Shown here: positions 1 through 11,840 of the stretch, one piece after another
Layout: each line of letters starts with the position of its first letter
Position numbering within the stretch: position 1 is the first letter of the stretch
Assembly: GCA_021234155.1 (NCBI GenBank)
Contig: JAJEKV010000047.1
Coordinates: forward strand, 7,219,071-7,283,070
Origin: Isoetes taiwanensis
Taxonomy: Eukaryota > Streptophyta > Lycopodiopsida > Isoetales > Isoetaceae
DNA length: 64,000 nt
Reading direction: 5' to 3'
Made by a program: the position numbers and the translations under genes
Notes under the pieces: model-generated
Databases searched by the model: none
The model's input: only the letters and a program-made list of their open reading frames with translations
What the model was told of the DNA's origin: nothing

Positions 1-555
1 CGCAGGTTGTATGGCTGGAGGTTATTATTATATTGCCGCACTGATTACAATGTGGTTTTTCTCTGAATAGAAAAAGGGAGGTATGGCCTTGCCAATCTGA
101 CTCTCTTTTTTATTCTATCTTTACGGTTGTTGAATTCTACAGACAATATTTGAGTCTCTAAAGCGTAGATGCAAGTGAAGATGGAAAGTCATATTTAAGT
201 CTTTTAGCTTTGATAGCTCTATTCACTAGAAGAACTTTGTGTTTCGACATAATATTCAGGAGTAAACAGAAGTTCTTCACAACATTTCATTTAGAGACAA
301 ATCTGAGTTGACTGTCACAAGCACCACCTTTATTCTGGATTGGGTTTTGCCACAAAATATCATGCTCCTATGATATGAGACATCCATTTTCTTAACTACA
401 AAATGCATCCATTTTATTAACTACAAAATGAAGGATGTAAATTACCTTTTACCACGCAAGACAATGGTCTATACAAAATCAATTCCAGGGAAAGGAGGAT
501 GCAAGAAAGCTAGAGTTTACACCAAATATTCTGAAGGCAAGTCTCCAACTCATAC

Positions 556-1110
556 CACCTTGAATAACCTAGATGACCAGGGTTGTAAGCATGCCTACAT
601 GGTTGATATACTATGAAGATTACAAGTTCTGCATTATTAATCCACATCTCTACTCCCCACCACACAGGTCATCTCAAATACAATTGCAAGCTTCATTGAC
701 TACAAATCTCAAACAACTTCTGTTTTAACTTTTCATATTCACATAGCCACCCCACGAGTGAGACAGCCAAACAAGGTCTTCCCTTTAGACAGCCTCTGTT
801 CACTTCCCTTTTCTTGACCAGGGTTGTAAGCATATGCATACCCACATGACTGATATACCATGAAGATTACAAGTGTGCATTACTAATGCACAACTCTACT
901 CTCTGCCACACAGGTCAGCTCAAATACAAATACAAACTTCACTAACGACAAATGTCAAACAACTTCGTTTCAACTTTTCATATGCATATACGAGTTGCCC
1001 CACTCCACAAATGTCAAACAACTTCGTTTTAACTTTTCATATCCATATACAAGTTATACCAGGAGTGGGGCAACTAAATAGGGTCTTTTCTTTAGACAAG
1101 CTATCTATGA
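556..1110 (+). repeat. Imperfect tandem duplication of about 250 bp
   Basis: The segment from about 575 to 785 (containing 'gaccagggttgtaagcat', then 'atgaagattacaagt', then 'aacttttcatattcacata', then 'ctttagac') recurs in the same order at about 820-1105. The second copy contains an extra internal repeat: 'aaatgtcaaacaacttcgtt' occurs at about 950 and again at about 1010. The copies differ by scattered substitutions and small indels, so the duplication is not recent. Confidence 0.75.
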
Positions 1111-1591
1111 TTTCAAACAAATACAATTGCTCTATTATCCTTTAGGCCTTTGCCGATAAGTATGTCCTTTTTGTTATAGCAGTTGGGGCAATGTTATGCA
1201 GTATTCTGTGAACAACTGCTTTATTGTCCTTTAAGCCATTCGCCAAAACTAAGCATGTTCGTTTTATTATAGCAGTTTAAGGCAACAGAATATTTTATAA
1301 CTTAAGCAGCACTCCATGAACAACTGCATTATCTTTCAACACTCCATGAACAACTGCATTAACAGTCAGCATTCTAGGAACAGGTCATGAAAAGGCAGAA
1401 CAGGTCATGAAAAGGCCAATCATGTTTCTTTGTTAATCAACTGGAGAGGGAAACCACCAATACAGATGTAACGAATACGATTGCGTATGCAAGTTCTGTC
1501 TTACATGCTAGGCCAACATAGATGTAACAAATACAGGGAATGAATTGCAAATACAAGAGGAGTTTGCTAGCACGACATTAACAAAAAGGAC

Positions 1592-1614
1592 GGTGCCCAG
1601 CAATGCTGGGCACC
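1592..1614. repeat. Perfect 11-bp hairpin with a second copy at about 26324-26343
   Basis: The sequence ggtgcccagca-a-tgctgggcacc is an 11-bp perfect inverted repeat around one base, followed by 'ataactagt'. A near-identical copy at 26324-26343 (gcccggcaacgctgggcacc) is followed by the same 'ataactagt'. Two dispersed copies with conserved flanking sequence suggest the end of a small non-autonomous transposon; no full element was delimited. Confidence 0.5.
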
Positions 1615-3649
1615 ATAACTAGTAGGTATAGAAGCTTCTGCCATTGTGGCTGAAATTTAGCATCAATAATGTGGTGGGCAGAGGTAGTAGAGTACGACTA
1701 GTATAAAAAATTTATCCTGCTCTTTTCCTTCCCATTAACATTCTGTCTTCCTGAGTAAAGAGAAAAGAATAGACATAGAGATTTGGACAATTCCTCGAGT
1801 ACTTCTTCCATTTAACTCTGCCAGTACATAAAAAAGCATTAAGTTGTAGCTGTATTAGTGGAATAAAAAAAACATACCAATTCTCTTCTTGTTTTTGGCC
1901 CCTTCCTTTTGCAAAGTTTTGTGCTTCTTGAGCCTACAATGATGAGCTTTTCTAAGGTCAGGATTCTGAATAGACTTCATGCTTGCCAAGGATCCTCCCA
2001 ACATGCTGACCAAGTTTTCTATCAGCCTCCAATTTGTAGAAAAGCTGGGACTATTGGTACCTATTGCCAGAAGCTTTATCTTGATAAGTTATGAAATCTT
2101 GCAGAAGAATTATGCCTAGCATAAACGATTCAAGAACAATTACCTCAAAGTGTCGAACGGCTGCCTCAAACTTCTCGTTCAAGCTCACCTTTAACGTTCT
2201 TCAAACCTGCATAATGGAAAACAATAGTATCATCTTAGAAGTTATGGTCGTTAGAAAACAGAATTTTCAATCTCTTTAGTTAGAGTAGATCTAACTTCTT
2301 TGGAGCAGTGCTAAAAGCACAAACAGAGAAGAAAGGCAATGGGAATTTAAACAGAGATGTCAGAAACTTTTTCATCGTCCAAGATAACTGCATCCTAAGA
2401 AATCTTGAACCCATTTCTATGTCGAAATAATGACATAGGTGTGAGAATCTAGGCTGCCAATGATGTCACAGAAACAATGGCTTGAAGAGGCTGTGGGTTA
2501 GAGCCTCTTTCCTTCTCAAAATGTCACGTACCTAATGTTGCATATAGAAGAACGATGAGTGATAAGGCAGGATCATGGTATGTGTAATCATTCATTCCAA
2601 GTATTGCGTTCGTACACCATGAGAGAAGATTTGCAGCTGCAGTGAACAAAACAAACACATTCTCAATTTAATCTAAGTATTTTGTGATAGACATGCCAAT
2701 GATCCATTGTAATACCCTAACCCACAGTTTATAATAATATCTTAATTGATGTCCAATATAGAAGATCGATGGAGCATTCAAGATGTCATGCTACAAAGAA
2801 ATGCGAAGATCGATAGTATGGAACTATAGCGACAGAAAGAGACATGAATGCAAGCACAAAAATATAATCTTACCACTTTTTGCAACTGGAATGGCAGCAA
2901 AAAGGTTCTCCACAAGGCCACAATTTGGACATGGGAGGGCCATTCTCCAATACTACAAAAATCACCACCAGTAGCCATCATCAAAATCTTTTCCTTAGGA
3001 GCTATGAAATATTGCAAAGAAGATGTGGGCTATAGATGACTAAGGCAAGTAGCGGTTCATATAACTTTGGGTCGCCAGGAAGTTGCCAGGCCCTTCATAT
3101 ATACAAATTTCTACACTGCTCCATATTCAGCACAGCAGCCTGAGATCCTTTCCAAGAGGGCTAAAAGGAGTATGTGGTCACGGTGGCCATGGTTGTGGAA
3201 AAGCGCAGAAGCTCCCATGCCGGGGTCAGCGCTGCAAAAAAAATGATCTACAATCCATGCAAATTCACCATAATAAAACTATACTTCTACCATCCATGCC
3301 GCGGGCTATGGCTCTGAATAAAAAATAGGAACATAATATCATGAATCCTAACCATAGCAACGATGGCTTCCATGCCGTGTTGCATGCTTCTGGAGGGACA
3401 GTGCATGAATCGAAGCTTCACTCAAGAAAAAATCCTATATTCGGCCAAAATTGAGGCCATTAAAACGATATAAAATGCTTTCTAAATTTTTGGATCATCG
3501 AAAATGTCTTCCGGCTCCCTAAACCCTTCAAACCTTTAGAAAAACATCTTAGAAAAAAAAAATTTAAAAAGTTTTCGGAACCCGAAAAAACCAAATTTAA
3601 ACCATATGATGGGTGAAAATAAAGTTACTCTATGGTTCTCCCAAATAGA

Positions 3650-3815
3650 CCCCTTTTTTGGGTTGCCCCTAGGGGGGCAAATCCTTGTTTATGTGGGTTT
3701 GTGGCATATCCTGGGTATATGCTGGAATATACCCAGGATATGCTGGTGACTGCTCAAAACCTCTTGTTTCCTGTAAACTGGCGGTCAGCTGCATTCGGGA
3801 TTGCAGATGTTCTAA
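3650..3815 (+). repeat. Dispersed repeat, copy 1
   Basis: The block beginning 'ttttttgggttgcccctag', through 'tttatgtgggt' and 'gctggtgactgctc' to 'cctgtaaactggcggt', is matched in reverse complement at about 10025-10170. A weaker start-only match occurs at about 30262-30330. The family is unknown and no coding capacity is seen. This copy also contains a short inverted repeat formed by 'tatcctgggtatat' and 'atatacccaggata'. Confidence 0.6.
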
Positions 3816-4193
3816 CCGGGTAACTGGCAGCTCCAATCTGATCTGGTAAATAAGAACATATGTCGGTTCGACCATATGGAGGTTTGGTGATTTATTTGCG
3901 TTTTCCATTCCTTGTATCTGTCTTTGGTTGCTCGGGACTACTACTCTTGGTATTCATTCATAAAAAATGCTATCAGTTCGATAGGTTAGGCAGTATTTAT
4001 CCTTATCGCAGCAACAGCAGTTTGTGGCAAATAGTAGAAGTTCCATTTCGTGCCTGTCAATTTGATATTATCAATAACCTTCAGTATTTTTTTAATGTTC
4101 TTGTCTTCATGAAATACTTGTTGCCAATGATAATCCACGGTAGTACTATTTTCTGCGCAATATATCTGTTGAGAATAAGGAAAATGTTTGCAG

Positions 4194-5935
4194 CATGCTA
4201 CACACACTATATTTTTTGCTCAGCTACACATGGCTGGGAAAAATGAAGGGGTTCATGCATTTATAGCACAGATCATAGATGAAAATGGCAAAGCATGTTC
4301 AGGGATACGAATAGCTTATTGTGGTCATAAAATCGGGCTGCATGGAGTTGGTAATGGCCGTATTTGGTAAATATATATTTTTATTGTTTCTTCTGAAAGT
4401 TTAGTTGATACTCTATACTCTTTAGGTTTGATAACATACGTGTTCCTCTGGAGAATTTGTTGAACTCAGTTGCAGATGTCACTCCAAAAGGACATTATGT
4501 TAGCTCTATAAGTGATCCTGATCAGGTCAATCGCATGTGAAATTTGCAGTTTTTTTCGTGCTGAACTTTATTACTATTCTGTGGAATTTTTTACCAAATA
4601 ATACTTGATTCGCTCTCAAAACATTTATCTTTCAGAGGTTTGGTGCATTCATGGCTCCTTTGACTTCAGGACGAGTAACAATTGCCGTTAGTGCTGTGTA
4701 CCAGGCAAAGGTGATTATTATCAACACAGTAGCTTTTGGTACATCTTTGTATGTAATGTAGTGAGATGATTAATAAAATACAATGTGGTCCTTTCCAGCT
4801 TGGGCTTGCCACTGCAATTCGTTATGCTCTGACAAGGCATGCATTCTCCTGTGTTGTAAATGGGCCAGAGGTGTTCTTTCCGGTGCTCGGTTTTGAGGAA
4901 TCAGTGACATTGTCATTTTAGATTAATGAGGTTCACTCTCTAGCAACTTACTGACCCCTGGCTCTTGAATCAGATATGGAATTAGTTTTGATGCCATGGA
5001 TCTGAAGAAGTTATACATTAACAGAAGGGCAGAAGATGCAAAGACCATTCACATTTTGTCTAGTGGTTATAAAGCCGTCTTTTCTTGGCATAACCTCAGG
5101 ACACTTCAGGTGGATGAATTAAATTAATGGTTGATGAAATCGTGTGCCCTTTGTCTTAACACCGATCCTTGTGAACTTGATCAGGAATGTCGTGAAGCTT
5201 GTGGTGGTCACGGACTTAAAACCGACAATAAAGTTGGGCAATTTAAAGCAGAGTATGATGTGCAGCTCACCTTTGAGGGTGACAACAATGTCCTTACGCA
5301 GCAGGTTTGACATCTTACGTGCTTTGCAATATGGTCTGGATATGAGTGTTGGGATCTACAATTTTCTATTTGATGGTGCAGGTGAGCAAAGGGTTCCTGT
5401 CAGAATACTTTAACATCGAAGAAGAAAGGAAAACCTTTAAGGGGCTAGGACTAGAGCACATTAACGGGAACGTCCAATGGTTTCTACTCATGATACAACA
5501 AGGTTTCGCGAGAAAGGATTGCAGGTACACTACTAACATATGTGAGTCAGACAAATATGGTTGTGATTTCTTACAAGATATCCTTACATCTTTACCGTAC
5601 ATACAGATGGCATTATTCTGCTTAAGAGAGAGGGACCTGTTAGAAAGATATGCTCAGGAATGCACAAAGTTGACCCAAGATGGGCTGTCATCTTTGGATG
5701 CTTCACTTTTGGTATTTGTTGTATGTTTCTGCTGTAACTTTTTCCTGGTTAATACATCCCATTGTGATTTCAGAGTTATCAGCTGGCTGAAGATCTAGCA
5801 CATGCATTTTCTCAACGTGCAGTTTAGGCCTTTGGCAGTTGTCGTTCAACACCAAGAGAATGCTCAACTTACCCGTGGAAATAGTCAAAGAGATCAATGT
5901 TCTTGCAGAAAGGAAACAATTGCTTGGAATGAAGC
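4194..5935 (+). pseudogene. Acyl-CoA oxidase (ACX3-like), partial multi-exon gene, probably decayed
   Basis: Acyl-CoA oxidases catalyse the first, FAD-dependent step of peroxisomal beta-oxidation and release H2O2. Exons with GT-AG borders can be read at 4194-4366, 4426-4525, 4636-4710, 4799-about 4869, 4974-5109, 5185-5304, 5382-5524, 5607-5711 and 5774-5827. They encode family blocks in the right order: ATHTIFFAQL, GVHAFIAQI, CGHKIGLHGVGNGRIW, DPDQ/RFGAFMAPLTSGRVTIA, ECREACGGHGLKTDN, FEGDNNVLTQQ, FKGLGLEHING, FCLRERDLLER and YQLAEDLAHAFSQRAV. This corresponds to roughly the middle and C-terminal half of an enzyme of about 670 residues. Signs of decay: the block usually between NGPEV and YGISF is not recognisable at 4870-4973, a stop occurs at 5825, and similarity seems to resume in another frame at about 5855-5945. 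The first 200 or so residues were not found. The family assignment is firm; pseudogene status is inferred and could partly reflect sequence errors. Confidence 0.7.
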
Positions 5936-6012
5936 ACAATTTCATTAAAATGAGAAATTTCGTGATTCCAGTTAGGGATGAAAATCCTTTTTAATCCATT
6001 TTATGACGATTT

Positions 6013-6935
6013 TTTGAGCAATTATGGCGCCATTTAGCAAAAAAAATGCATCTAAAGTGCCATTTATTGGCGCCATTAATATCAGAGGGGGGAGAAAAAA
6101 CAACAAAAAAAAAATACTGCAACTTAAGTTAGCAAGTTTTACCTATTTTACAGGAAGAAGGGCATCATTAACTTCTGAAATTGACAAATTTACACATCAA
6201 GAAAATTTATTTATGAAGCTAAATTACGAAATTTGTTGCTGAATTGAATCACTACCATTAGTAGGATCATGCTTTTCTTTGCCAACATTCATAAGAATGT
6301 CAAATCCTGCCCCACTAAATGCCTCTTCGTCAAAGTTGTAAGCTGCATTTTGAATCTCATCGTGACTAAAATCTTCAGTGGTACCAAGCTGGACGAAGGT
6401 GGCTCCACAGCAAATCTCCTGGCATACCTGAACGTGCATTTGCTATAGCAGACCAAATGCATGCTGGTGCATCCTCAACATATTTTTTTTGCATGCTAGT
6501 GAATGCAAATGGCGCCATGGCGCCATTTGCATCCTCAGCATGCTTGGAAATGGCACCTTGAGGATGCAACATGATGCCATTTACACCCCCAGCACCCAAA
6601 AAAATTTCCCCCCGAAAAAAAGGGTGTTGGGGTGCAAATGGCGCCATGGCGCCATTTGCACCCTCAAGGTGCCATTCTTAAGCATGCGAAGGACGCCATT
6701 TGCATCCTCAGCATGGTTGAAAATGGCACATTGAGAGTACAAATGGCGCCATTTGCATCCTCAAGGTGCCATTTCCAAACATGATGAGGCATCCACAGCA
6801 TGCATTTGATATAACATCTGGACCAAATGCATGGTGGTGAATGCAAATGGCGCCGTGGCGCCCTTTGCATTCCTCAACATGCATTTAATAAAGCAGATCA
6901 TGCTAAGGATGCATGCCATTTGCATCCTCAATATG
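6013..6935. repeat. Palindrome-rich repeat block 1 (AAATGGCGCCATTT motif)
   Basis: The self-complementary core aaatggcgccattt, and a doubled form with two GGCGCC cores, recur at about 6024, 6066, 6506, 6638, 6743 and 6845. They alternate with 'tttgcatcctca' and 'atttgcaccctcaaggtgcc'. All ORFs here are translations of the repeat (MAPF, GAICTL and similar strings) and are not genes. The unit spacing is irregular. Confidence 0.8.
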
Positions 6936-7069
6936 CATCAAGCAAACATATTCAAGAAACTGGTGCTATTTGACTAGGAAAACTAAAAAATCAAGTAAAA
7001 GAAGACCTACCTTTTCCTTGGAGACTTGCCTTCATGATTCTTGATATCTTTAGTGTCTAGAGTGATGAA

Positions 7070-7400
7070 AACAAAGGCGCTAAGCGGTGGCGCTGGCATT
7101 GGCACTAGGCGCTTAGGCCATCTAGTGCCGCAGCTACCGACGTTGGCGCTTAGGTTCAATGGGCCATCTAGCAGCGGCCACCGGCACCGGTGGCCGGTGG
7201 CGGTCATGGCCGCAGCGACGGAAGCGGGGATGTAGGCGGCGCTTAAGCAAGTGGGATGGCGGCGCTTAGGCCATCTAGCAAAGCCGGTGGCCGGGCGCTA
7301 AGTCCAATAGGCCATCTAGTAGCGCCGGCTGGCAGTAAAAGCCGGGCGCCGGGCGATCGCAGTGTGCGGAAGCAAAGCGGAATGTAGGTGGCGCCGGGCG
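7070..7400. repeat. GC-rich degenerate tandem repeat around 'ggcgcttaggccatctag'
   Basis: The phrase 'gcgcttaggccatctag' or close variants occurs at about 7104, 7148, 7262 and 7297, separated by GC-rich spacer containing 'ccggtggccgg' and 'agcgccggc'. Base composition jumps from the AT-rich surroundings to strongly GC-rich. No ORF here resembles a protein family. Confidence 0.6.
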
Positions 7401-7839
7401 GTGGGTATGGTGGCTTCGTAGAAGGCGGGCGTAAAATTTAAAAATGCCCGCCCAAATTTGAAACCCTCCGCCGCCTAAATTTGAAAGCCCTCCGCCCGCC
7501 TAAATTTGAAATTCAAAATTTGAAATCCCAAATTTGTTGTTGCCGCCGACATATCATTTCTTTAGGCGCTTGTATAGATCCTTCTATAGCCTGGGATGCG
7601 TGGTCTTCGATGGTTTCATACCGGACGGCACATCTAAGGCTTCTTGCGATCATTTATTTTCAGGTAACATTAGCCGCTTGCACCGCGGGTTTTTGGGCTT
7701 CTTTTGAGGTATTTGCAATTTTCTTACAAGATCCATATACTCCAGTCGCTGATAGTTTTTTCACCAAAATTGTGACTACCATACCCAGGTAAGTCTTTCT
7801 ATATGCATCGTCTTTTTGTTAGAGCCATTCATCACATGT

Positions 7840-8220
7840 ATACATCCAAATGGAGCCATTTGGGGCGCCATTTGGAGCCCTCAAATGGCTTCATGGCGCC
7901 ATTTGGGGGGTGCAAGGGGGCAGGTATACCACCCAAATGGCGCCATTTGGGGGGTGCCAGGGGCAGGTATACCACCCAAATGGCGCCATTTGGAGGGTGC
8001 CAGAGGGGGTAGGTATACCCCCCAAATGGCGCTATGGAGCCATTTGGGGTGCCATTTAGAGCCCTCAAATGGCTCCATGTAAGCCATTTGGGGGTGCCGA
8101 GGGGGGGCGGTATACCCCTCAAATGGTGCCATTTGGGGGTGCCATGGGGGGCAGGTATACCCCCACATGGCACCTTGAGGATGCAAATGGCGCCATAAAT
8201 GGCGCCATGGCGCCATTTGC
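7840..8220. repeat. Minisatellite with two palindromic motifs (GGTATACC and AAATGGCGCCATTT)
   Basis: Units of about 45-60 bp run as 'caggtatacc', a few C-rich bases, 'caaatggcgccatttggg', then a G-rich 'ggtgccagggg'. At least five units are visible at 7915, 7962, 8005, 8105 and 8150, and a diverged unit follows the poly(T) at 8308-8340. Both motifs are self-complementary, so each unit can form two cruciform arms. Long ORFs on both strands here are repeat translations and are not counted as genes. Confidence 0.85.
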
Positions 8221-8226
8221 ATCCGC

Positions 8227-8227
<1 letters not shown>

Positions 8228-8274
<47 letters not shown>

Positions 8275-8304
8275 TTTTTTTTTTTTTTTTTTTAATTTTT
8301 TTTG
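8228..8304. repeat. Poly(T) tract of about 75 nt
   Basis: Near-pure T run with two or three single-base interruptions, inside the minisatellite. It could be the reversed poly(A) tail of an inserted retrocopy, but repeat units flank it on both sides and no retrocopy body is seen, so expansion of a short T run is equally likely. Its length is unlikely to be exact in any assembly. Confidence 0.85.
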
Positions 8305-8400
8305 GGGTAGGTATACCCCCCAAATGGCGCCATTTGGGGGTCTTTGGGAAGCGAGGCAGGTATACCCCCATTTTGGTTGGTTGCTAGGGGGGTAGATATA

Positions 8401-8476
8401 CCCCCAAATGGGGGTTGGGGGGGGGGGGAAGGGGGAGGGAGGGGGGGGAGGGGAGGGGAGGAGGGGGAGGGGGGCA
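8401..8476 (+). repeat. G-run tract, candidate G-quadruplex cluster
   Basis: About 75 nt made almost entirely of runs of four to twelve G separated by single A or TT, ending just before another 'caggtatacc' motif. Many runs of at least three G with 1-2 nt loops are present, enough for several alternative G-quadruplexes on the plus strand. Confidence 0.75.
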
Positions 8477-8567
8477 GGTATACCCTCGGGGCACCTCCCA
8501 TGGAGCCATTTGGGGAGCGCCAACGAGGGCAATTATACATGCCATTTGGGGTAAAGAGAGCCACCCT

Positions 8568-8754
8568 TCATGGCAAGGATGTTGATCCATTGAATGTAGC
8601 AACAGAGATCACGAAATCTGTGGTGCCATCTATTGAACTTCCAATCATATGCTGGGGTGCAGATAACATTGATGAAGCAGTAGGTGCATTTATTCAGTTG
8701 CCAAAGAAGGATGTAAGACTGGTTGAGGCTTGTATGCTACAAAGATATGTATGA
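8568..8754 (+). CDS. Coding-like segment, function not recognised
   Basis: An open frame with unique, non-repetitive amino-acid composition follows the minisatellite. It includes GKDVDPLNVATEITKSVVPS and PIICWGADNIDEAVGAFIQL. It has no satisfactory start and stops at 8752, with repeat DNA on both sides. It looks like an internal exon or gene remnant rather than a complete gene. I cannot assign a family. Confidence 0.3.
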
Positions 8755-8965
8755 TACATGTGTACTACTCACGTGTATCATACACCTATGTATCTTAAAA
8801 ATATATGTATGATACATGGGTGTCATACCTGTGTACCTAACATATGCAGAAGGTGTATGATACCGAGTAAATATGTTTTCTAAATATTTCATGGTGGTGT
8901 ATACAACCCCTGCATAGGGTCTATGATACAGGGTATACAACCCCTGCATAAGGTCTATACAACCC
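8737..8965. repeat. Short interspersed inverted repeats (TATGATACA) and a 35-bp tandem unit
   Basis: The words 'tatgatacatg' and 'tgtatcatac' alternate at 8743-8870, giving several overlapping inverted pairs. From about 8897 a unit beginning 'tatacaacccctgcata' is repeated, followed by a truncated third copy, ending at about 8965. Confidence 0.65.
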
Positions 8966-10703
8966 CCAAAATAAGAAAATTCCAGTTTACTAAAATTTTT
9001 CCCATTATAATGAAATTGTGCTTAATGGACAAAGAATTAGCTTGTGTGGAGGTTTCAGGCAATTCTGACTCGTGTAAAGATCAAAAGAGAATCCTTTGTG
9101 GACGCACGAACCTCATAATGAACCACGTCTTCAACTGGCAACTCCTCTTTTAATCTGGATCATGGGATTTTTCTGTCAAATCATAAACCTCATCTGCAAG
9201 GCTATCATCCTCAAACAATGGGGGCTTGTTATCTCCGAACTCACTCTCCAAGAACTTGGGGCCTCGTTATCTTGAACTCTCTTTCTAGAAAAGAACTTGC
9301 AGATATATTCACATCTAGGCTGCAGAACAACAAGCCCAGCTGGGATCAGCAAACAAGATTGGAACATATAGGTTGGCATTGTCTGCATTTGCTCACAAGA
9401 TGCCATTCTACCTTATAACATTAATGATATAAGGATTTATCTCTAGTTACGATTATTAATTGAAGCACGATCTCACTCTACACATGGAAGACAAGGTTGG
9501 CAACAAAGTTGCTACTAACTTATTCTCAATATAGAATGCTGCATTTGATGTCACTGCACCTAAGCATATCACAACCATTATCATATTCATAATGTGGTTT
9601 TTTTTTTAATGCATTATTATTTCTCAATATAGACTGGGTTATGGTCTGTGGGGCTTTCAAGGAGGTTATAACAAAAAAAATCTGAATCTGCATGTCTTGA
9701 CATTCTTGATTTTATCAAGGAAATAGAAAACTATCATAATGCACTAATACTTTCTAAAATTAGTTATATTTGTTATGGCTCATAGAATTTAAAAGTTGTC
9801 TTCAGACTGTTCACTTATAATCAATTTTTGTCTATTTAGGGCATTTTTTTATCGCATGATTAGAACATGATTATTGTACGTACTTCAAATCGTACACTAA
9901 TGACAGTGGCATTTGTTCATTTTTGTTTATGAATTGCCCCTAAAGGCCGAGCCACACAAAACAAAAAAGACCCAACACGAAAGGATGAAATAGAAACTAT
10001 GAAAACACATTCTCGGGCCACGTAGAGCAACCCCTCATTCGCAGCACCGAGAGTTTACAGGCAGCAGCCAGTTTGGAGCAGTCACCAGCATATGCCGGCA
10101 TATACTTGGATATGGCCACATACCCACATAAACGAGGGTTTGCCCCGTAGGGGCAACCCAAAAAAGACCCAACACGAAAGGATGAAATAGAAACTATAAA
10201 AACACATTCTCGGGCCACGTAGAGCAACTCCTCATGCGCAGCACCTTGTTTTTTTGTTTTTTTTTTTTTCTATGCCCGTACAACCCCAGGTGCGGCTCCC
10301 TCCTGCCAGCAAAGTCGACCTGCCCCGCAACGCTGCGCTGCATCTGCACCCTAGCATTAAGGTCCGGCAGTGAGTTCTAGCCATAGCCTTTGTGGACACT
10401 TTGGGATGCTCCCGATTTTGAATTGGCGAGCTTAAAAAAAATGCAGAGAACATAGTGATCGAGAGCTTAGAGAGGTAATTCCCCCCTCACTTTAGTTTGA
10501 GCTTTAGATCAGAGTTTGCTTGCAATTTAGGGCCCGATTGCATTAGAGTGCGGTGTGCCTTGGTTCTTGCATGTCCAAGCTTTGTAATTAACTCTTTCTG
10601 AAGTGCAGATTCGAATACAGCGAAGAAAATCATTGAAGCCTCTGGCGTCAAAATCGTTTGACATTTTGTGAACTGCTGCGTAAACTAGGTAATTAAGAGA
10701 GTA
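8966..10703. other. Intergenic, no gene seen
   Basis: AT-rich sequence with only short ORFs that resemble nothing known. It contains the minus-strand copy of the dispersed repeat at about 10025-10170, followed by a second, shorter repeat of its edge near 10171-10228 ('gacccaacacgaaaggatga' occurs at about 9969 and 10169). Confidence 0.5.
10025..10170 (-). repeat. Dispersed repeat, copy 2 (inverse of 3650-3815)
   Basis: Reverse complement of the 3.7-kb repeat: 'gggttgcccctacggggcaa', 'tttatgtgggtatgtggcc' and 'catatgctggtgactgctc' read in that order on the minus strand. Confidence 0.6.
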
Positions 10704-10835
10704 TCCGCCATAGCCAAGAGAGTATCCGAAAAAGGGAGAGTGTAATATCTCTGCAACGTGTCAACAAGATAATGGAGGTTATTCTCAGGGGGCGCCAGGG
10801 AAGCCCCTCGAAGAATTTTCTCGTGGGTGTATTTT
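10704..10835 (-). repeat. Left arm of a 132-bp perfect inverted repeat flanking the CHI-like gene
   Basis: By eye this segment is base-for-base the reverse complement of 12927-13058, and similarity stops abruptly at both ends of both copies. The arms are 2.09 kb apart. It translates as a shared short frame in both copies (for example FFEGLPWRPLRIT), which probably only reflects the shared DNA. Confidence 0.9.
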
Positions 10836-11036
10836 GAAAAAAGTATACAAAAAAAATCAAATACAAAAAAAAAGTATATATGTATTTCAACAATTACACA
10901 CTTTTATAAGTTTCCAAAAGATAGATAAATGAATTTTTACGTCCACGAGAACCCAAGCAAGCCATGGGAGGAGTACATGCAAAGGGCCTAAGCCCAAATG
11001 AAACGGGGAGTAAACCCCTCACAAAACATAATGAAA

Positions 11037-11570
11037 AGCGAGTTTAGCAAGTTTATTTATTTTTGTGTCCAACCAAGTCAAGTTTAGCAAGTTTATTTAT
11101 TTTTGTGTCCAACCAAGTCTTTGAAACATACAATATACATCTTTACCTAAGAAGGTACACCAAACCCGACAATCTTGTAAAGATGGGCATTTAAAAAAAG
11201 GAGTCAAGTTCTTTTCATATACATCTTTATCTAAGGTACATTGCATTTATGAAAAGGAGTCAAGTTCTTTTCATATACATCAAGGCAAATAGGTTTGCGT
11301 TCTTGCACGATACCTTCGATCATTCTTGTCAAGAATGAAAACCGAGTCCACAAAACCTGTAGAATTCGGTTCTTTTTGCCTTGACATAGTACAATGGCAT
11401 GGGGGCAGCAAGAATGGCACGGCGCGACCTGATTCTGCAGGTCATGGGGGCAGCAAGAATGGCTTCCCCCATGCCATTCTACATAACATCTTTACGTGAG
11501 GTACACCAAACCCGACAGTCTTGTAAAGATGGGCATTTATGAAAAGGAGTCAAGTTCTTTTCATATAGCC
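11037..11570. repeat. 41-bp tandem duplication and nearby direct repeats
   Basis: A unit beginning 'agtttagcaagtttattt' is repeated back to back at about 11041-11121. Downstream, 'ggagtcaagttcttttcata' recurs at about 11200, 11256 and 11545, and 'ttgtaaagatgggcattta' at about 11174 and 11520. No gene is seen; the nearest is the CHI-like gene at 11841. Confidence 0.7.
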
Positions 11571-11840
11571 TGATGAGCTGTATTGTACTCTAATGTAAAT
11601 GTCCCACAAACATCTTTGTGAAAGAAACAAATAATCCTATGCAAAGCTTGTAACCGCAAGGTTGACTTATCTGGAAAGGTTTTAGTACTATTAGAAAATT
11701 AATCCTCTTAAAACTTGCTCTAACAATGTAGACTTATAAAGATGAAATTCATGTTAAATTTGGTATCATAATTTTCTTCCAGATAACACTCAGTTATTAT
11801 GCTGTTATGGTTGAGGGACGATCTGTCTAAGAAATCAGAT

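Larger units (their letters stand above)
1..4193. other. AT-rich intergenic DNA, no recognisable gene
   Basis: No ORF longer than about 130 codons is present and none of the short ones resembles a known family. The stretch holds a local duplication (about 556-1110), a short perfect hairpin at 1592-1614 and one copy of a dispersed repeat at about 3650-3815, each listed separately. Upstream exons of the acyl-CoA oxidase gene that starts at 4194 would be expected here, but I could not find them. Confidence 0.6.

Noticed and set aside
7803-8564. Long overlapping ORFs on both strands (up to 179 codons)
   Set aside because: They are translations of the palindromic minisatellite and homopolymer tracts (MAPFGG, KKKK, PPPP strings), not proteins.
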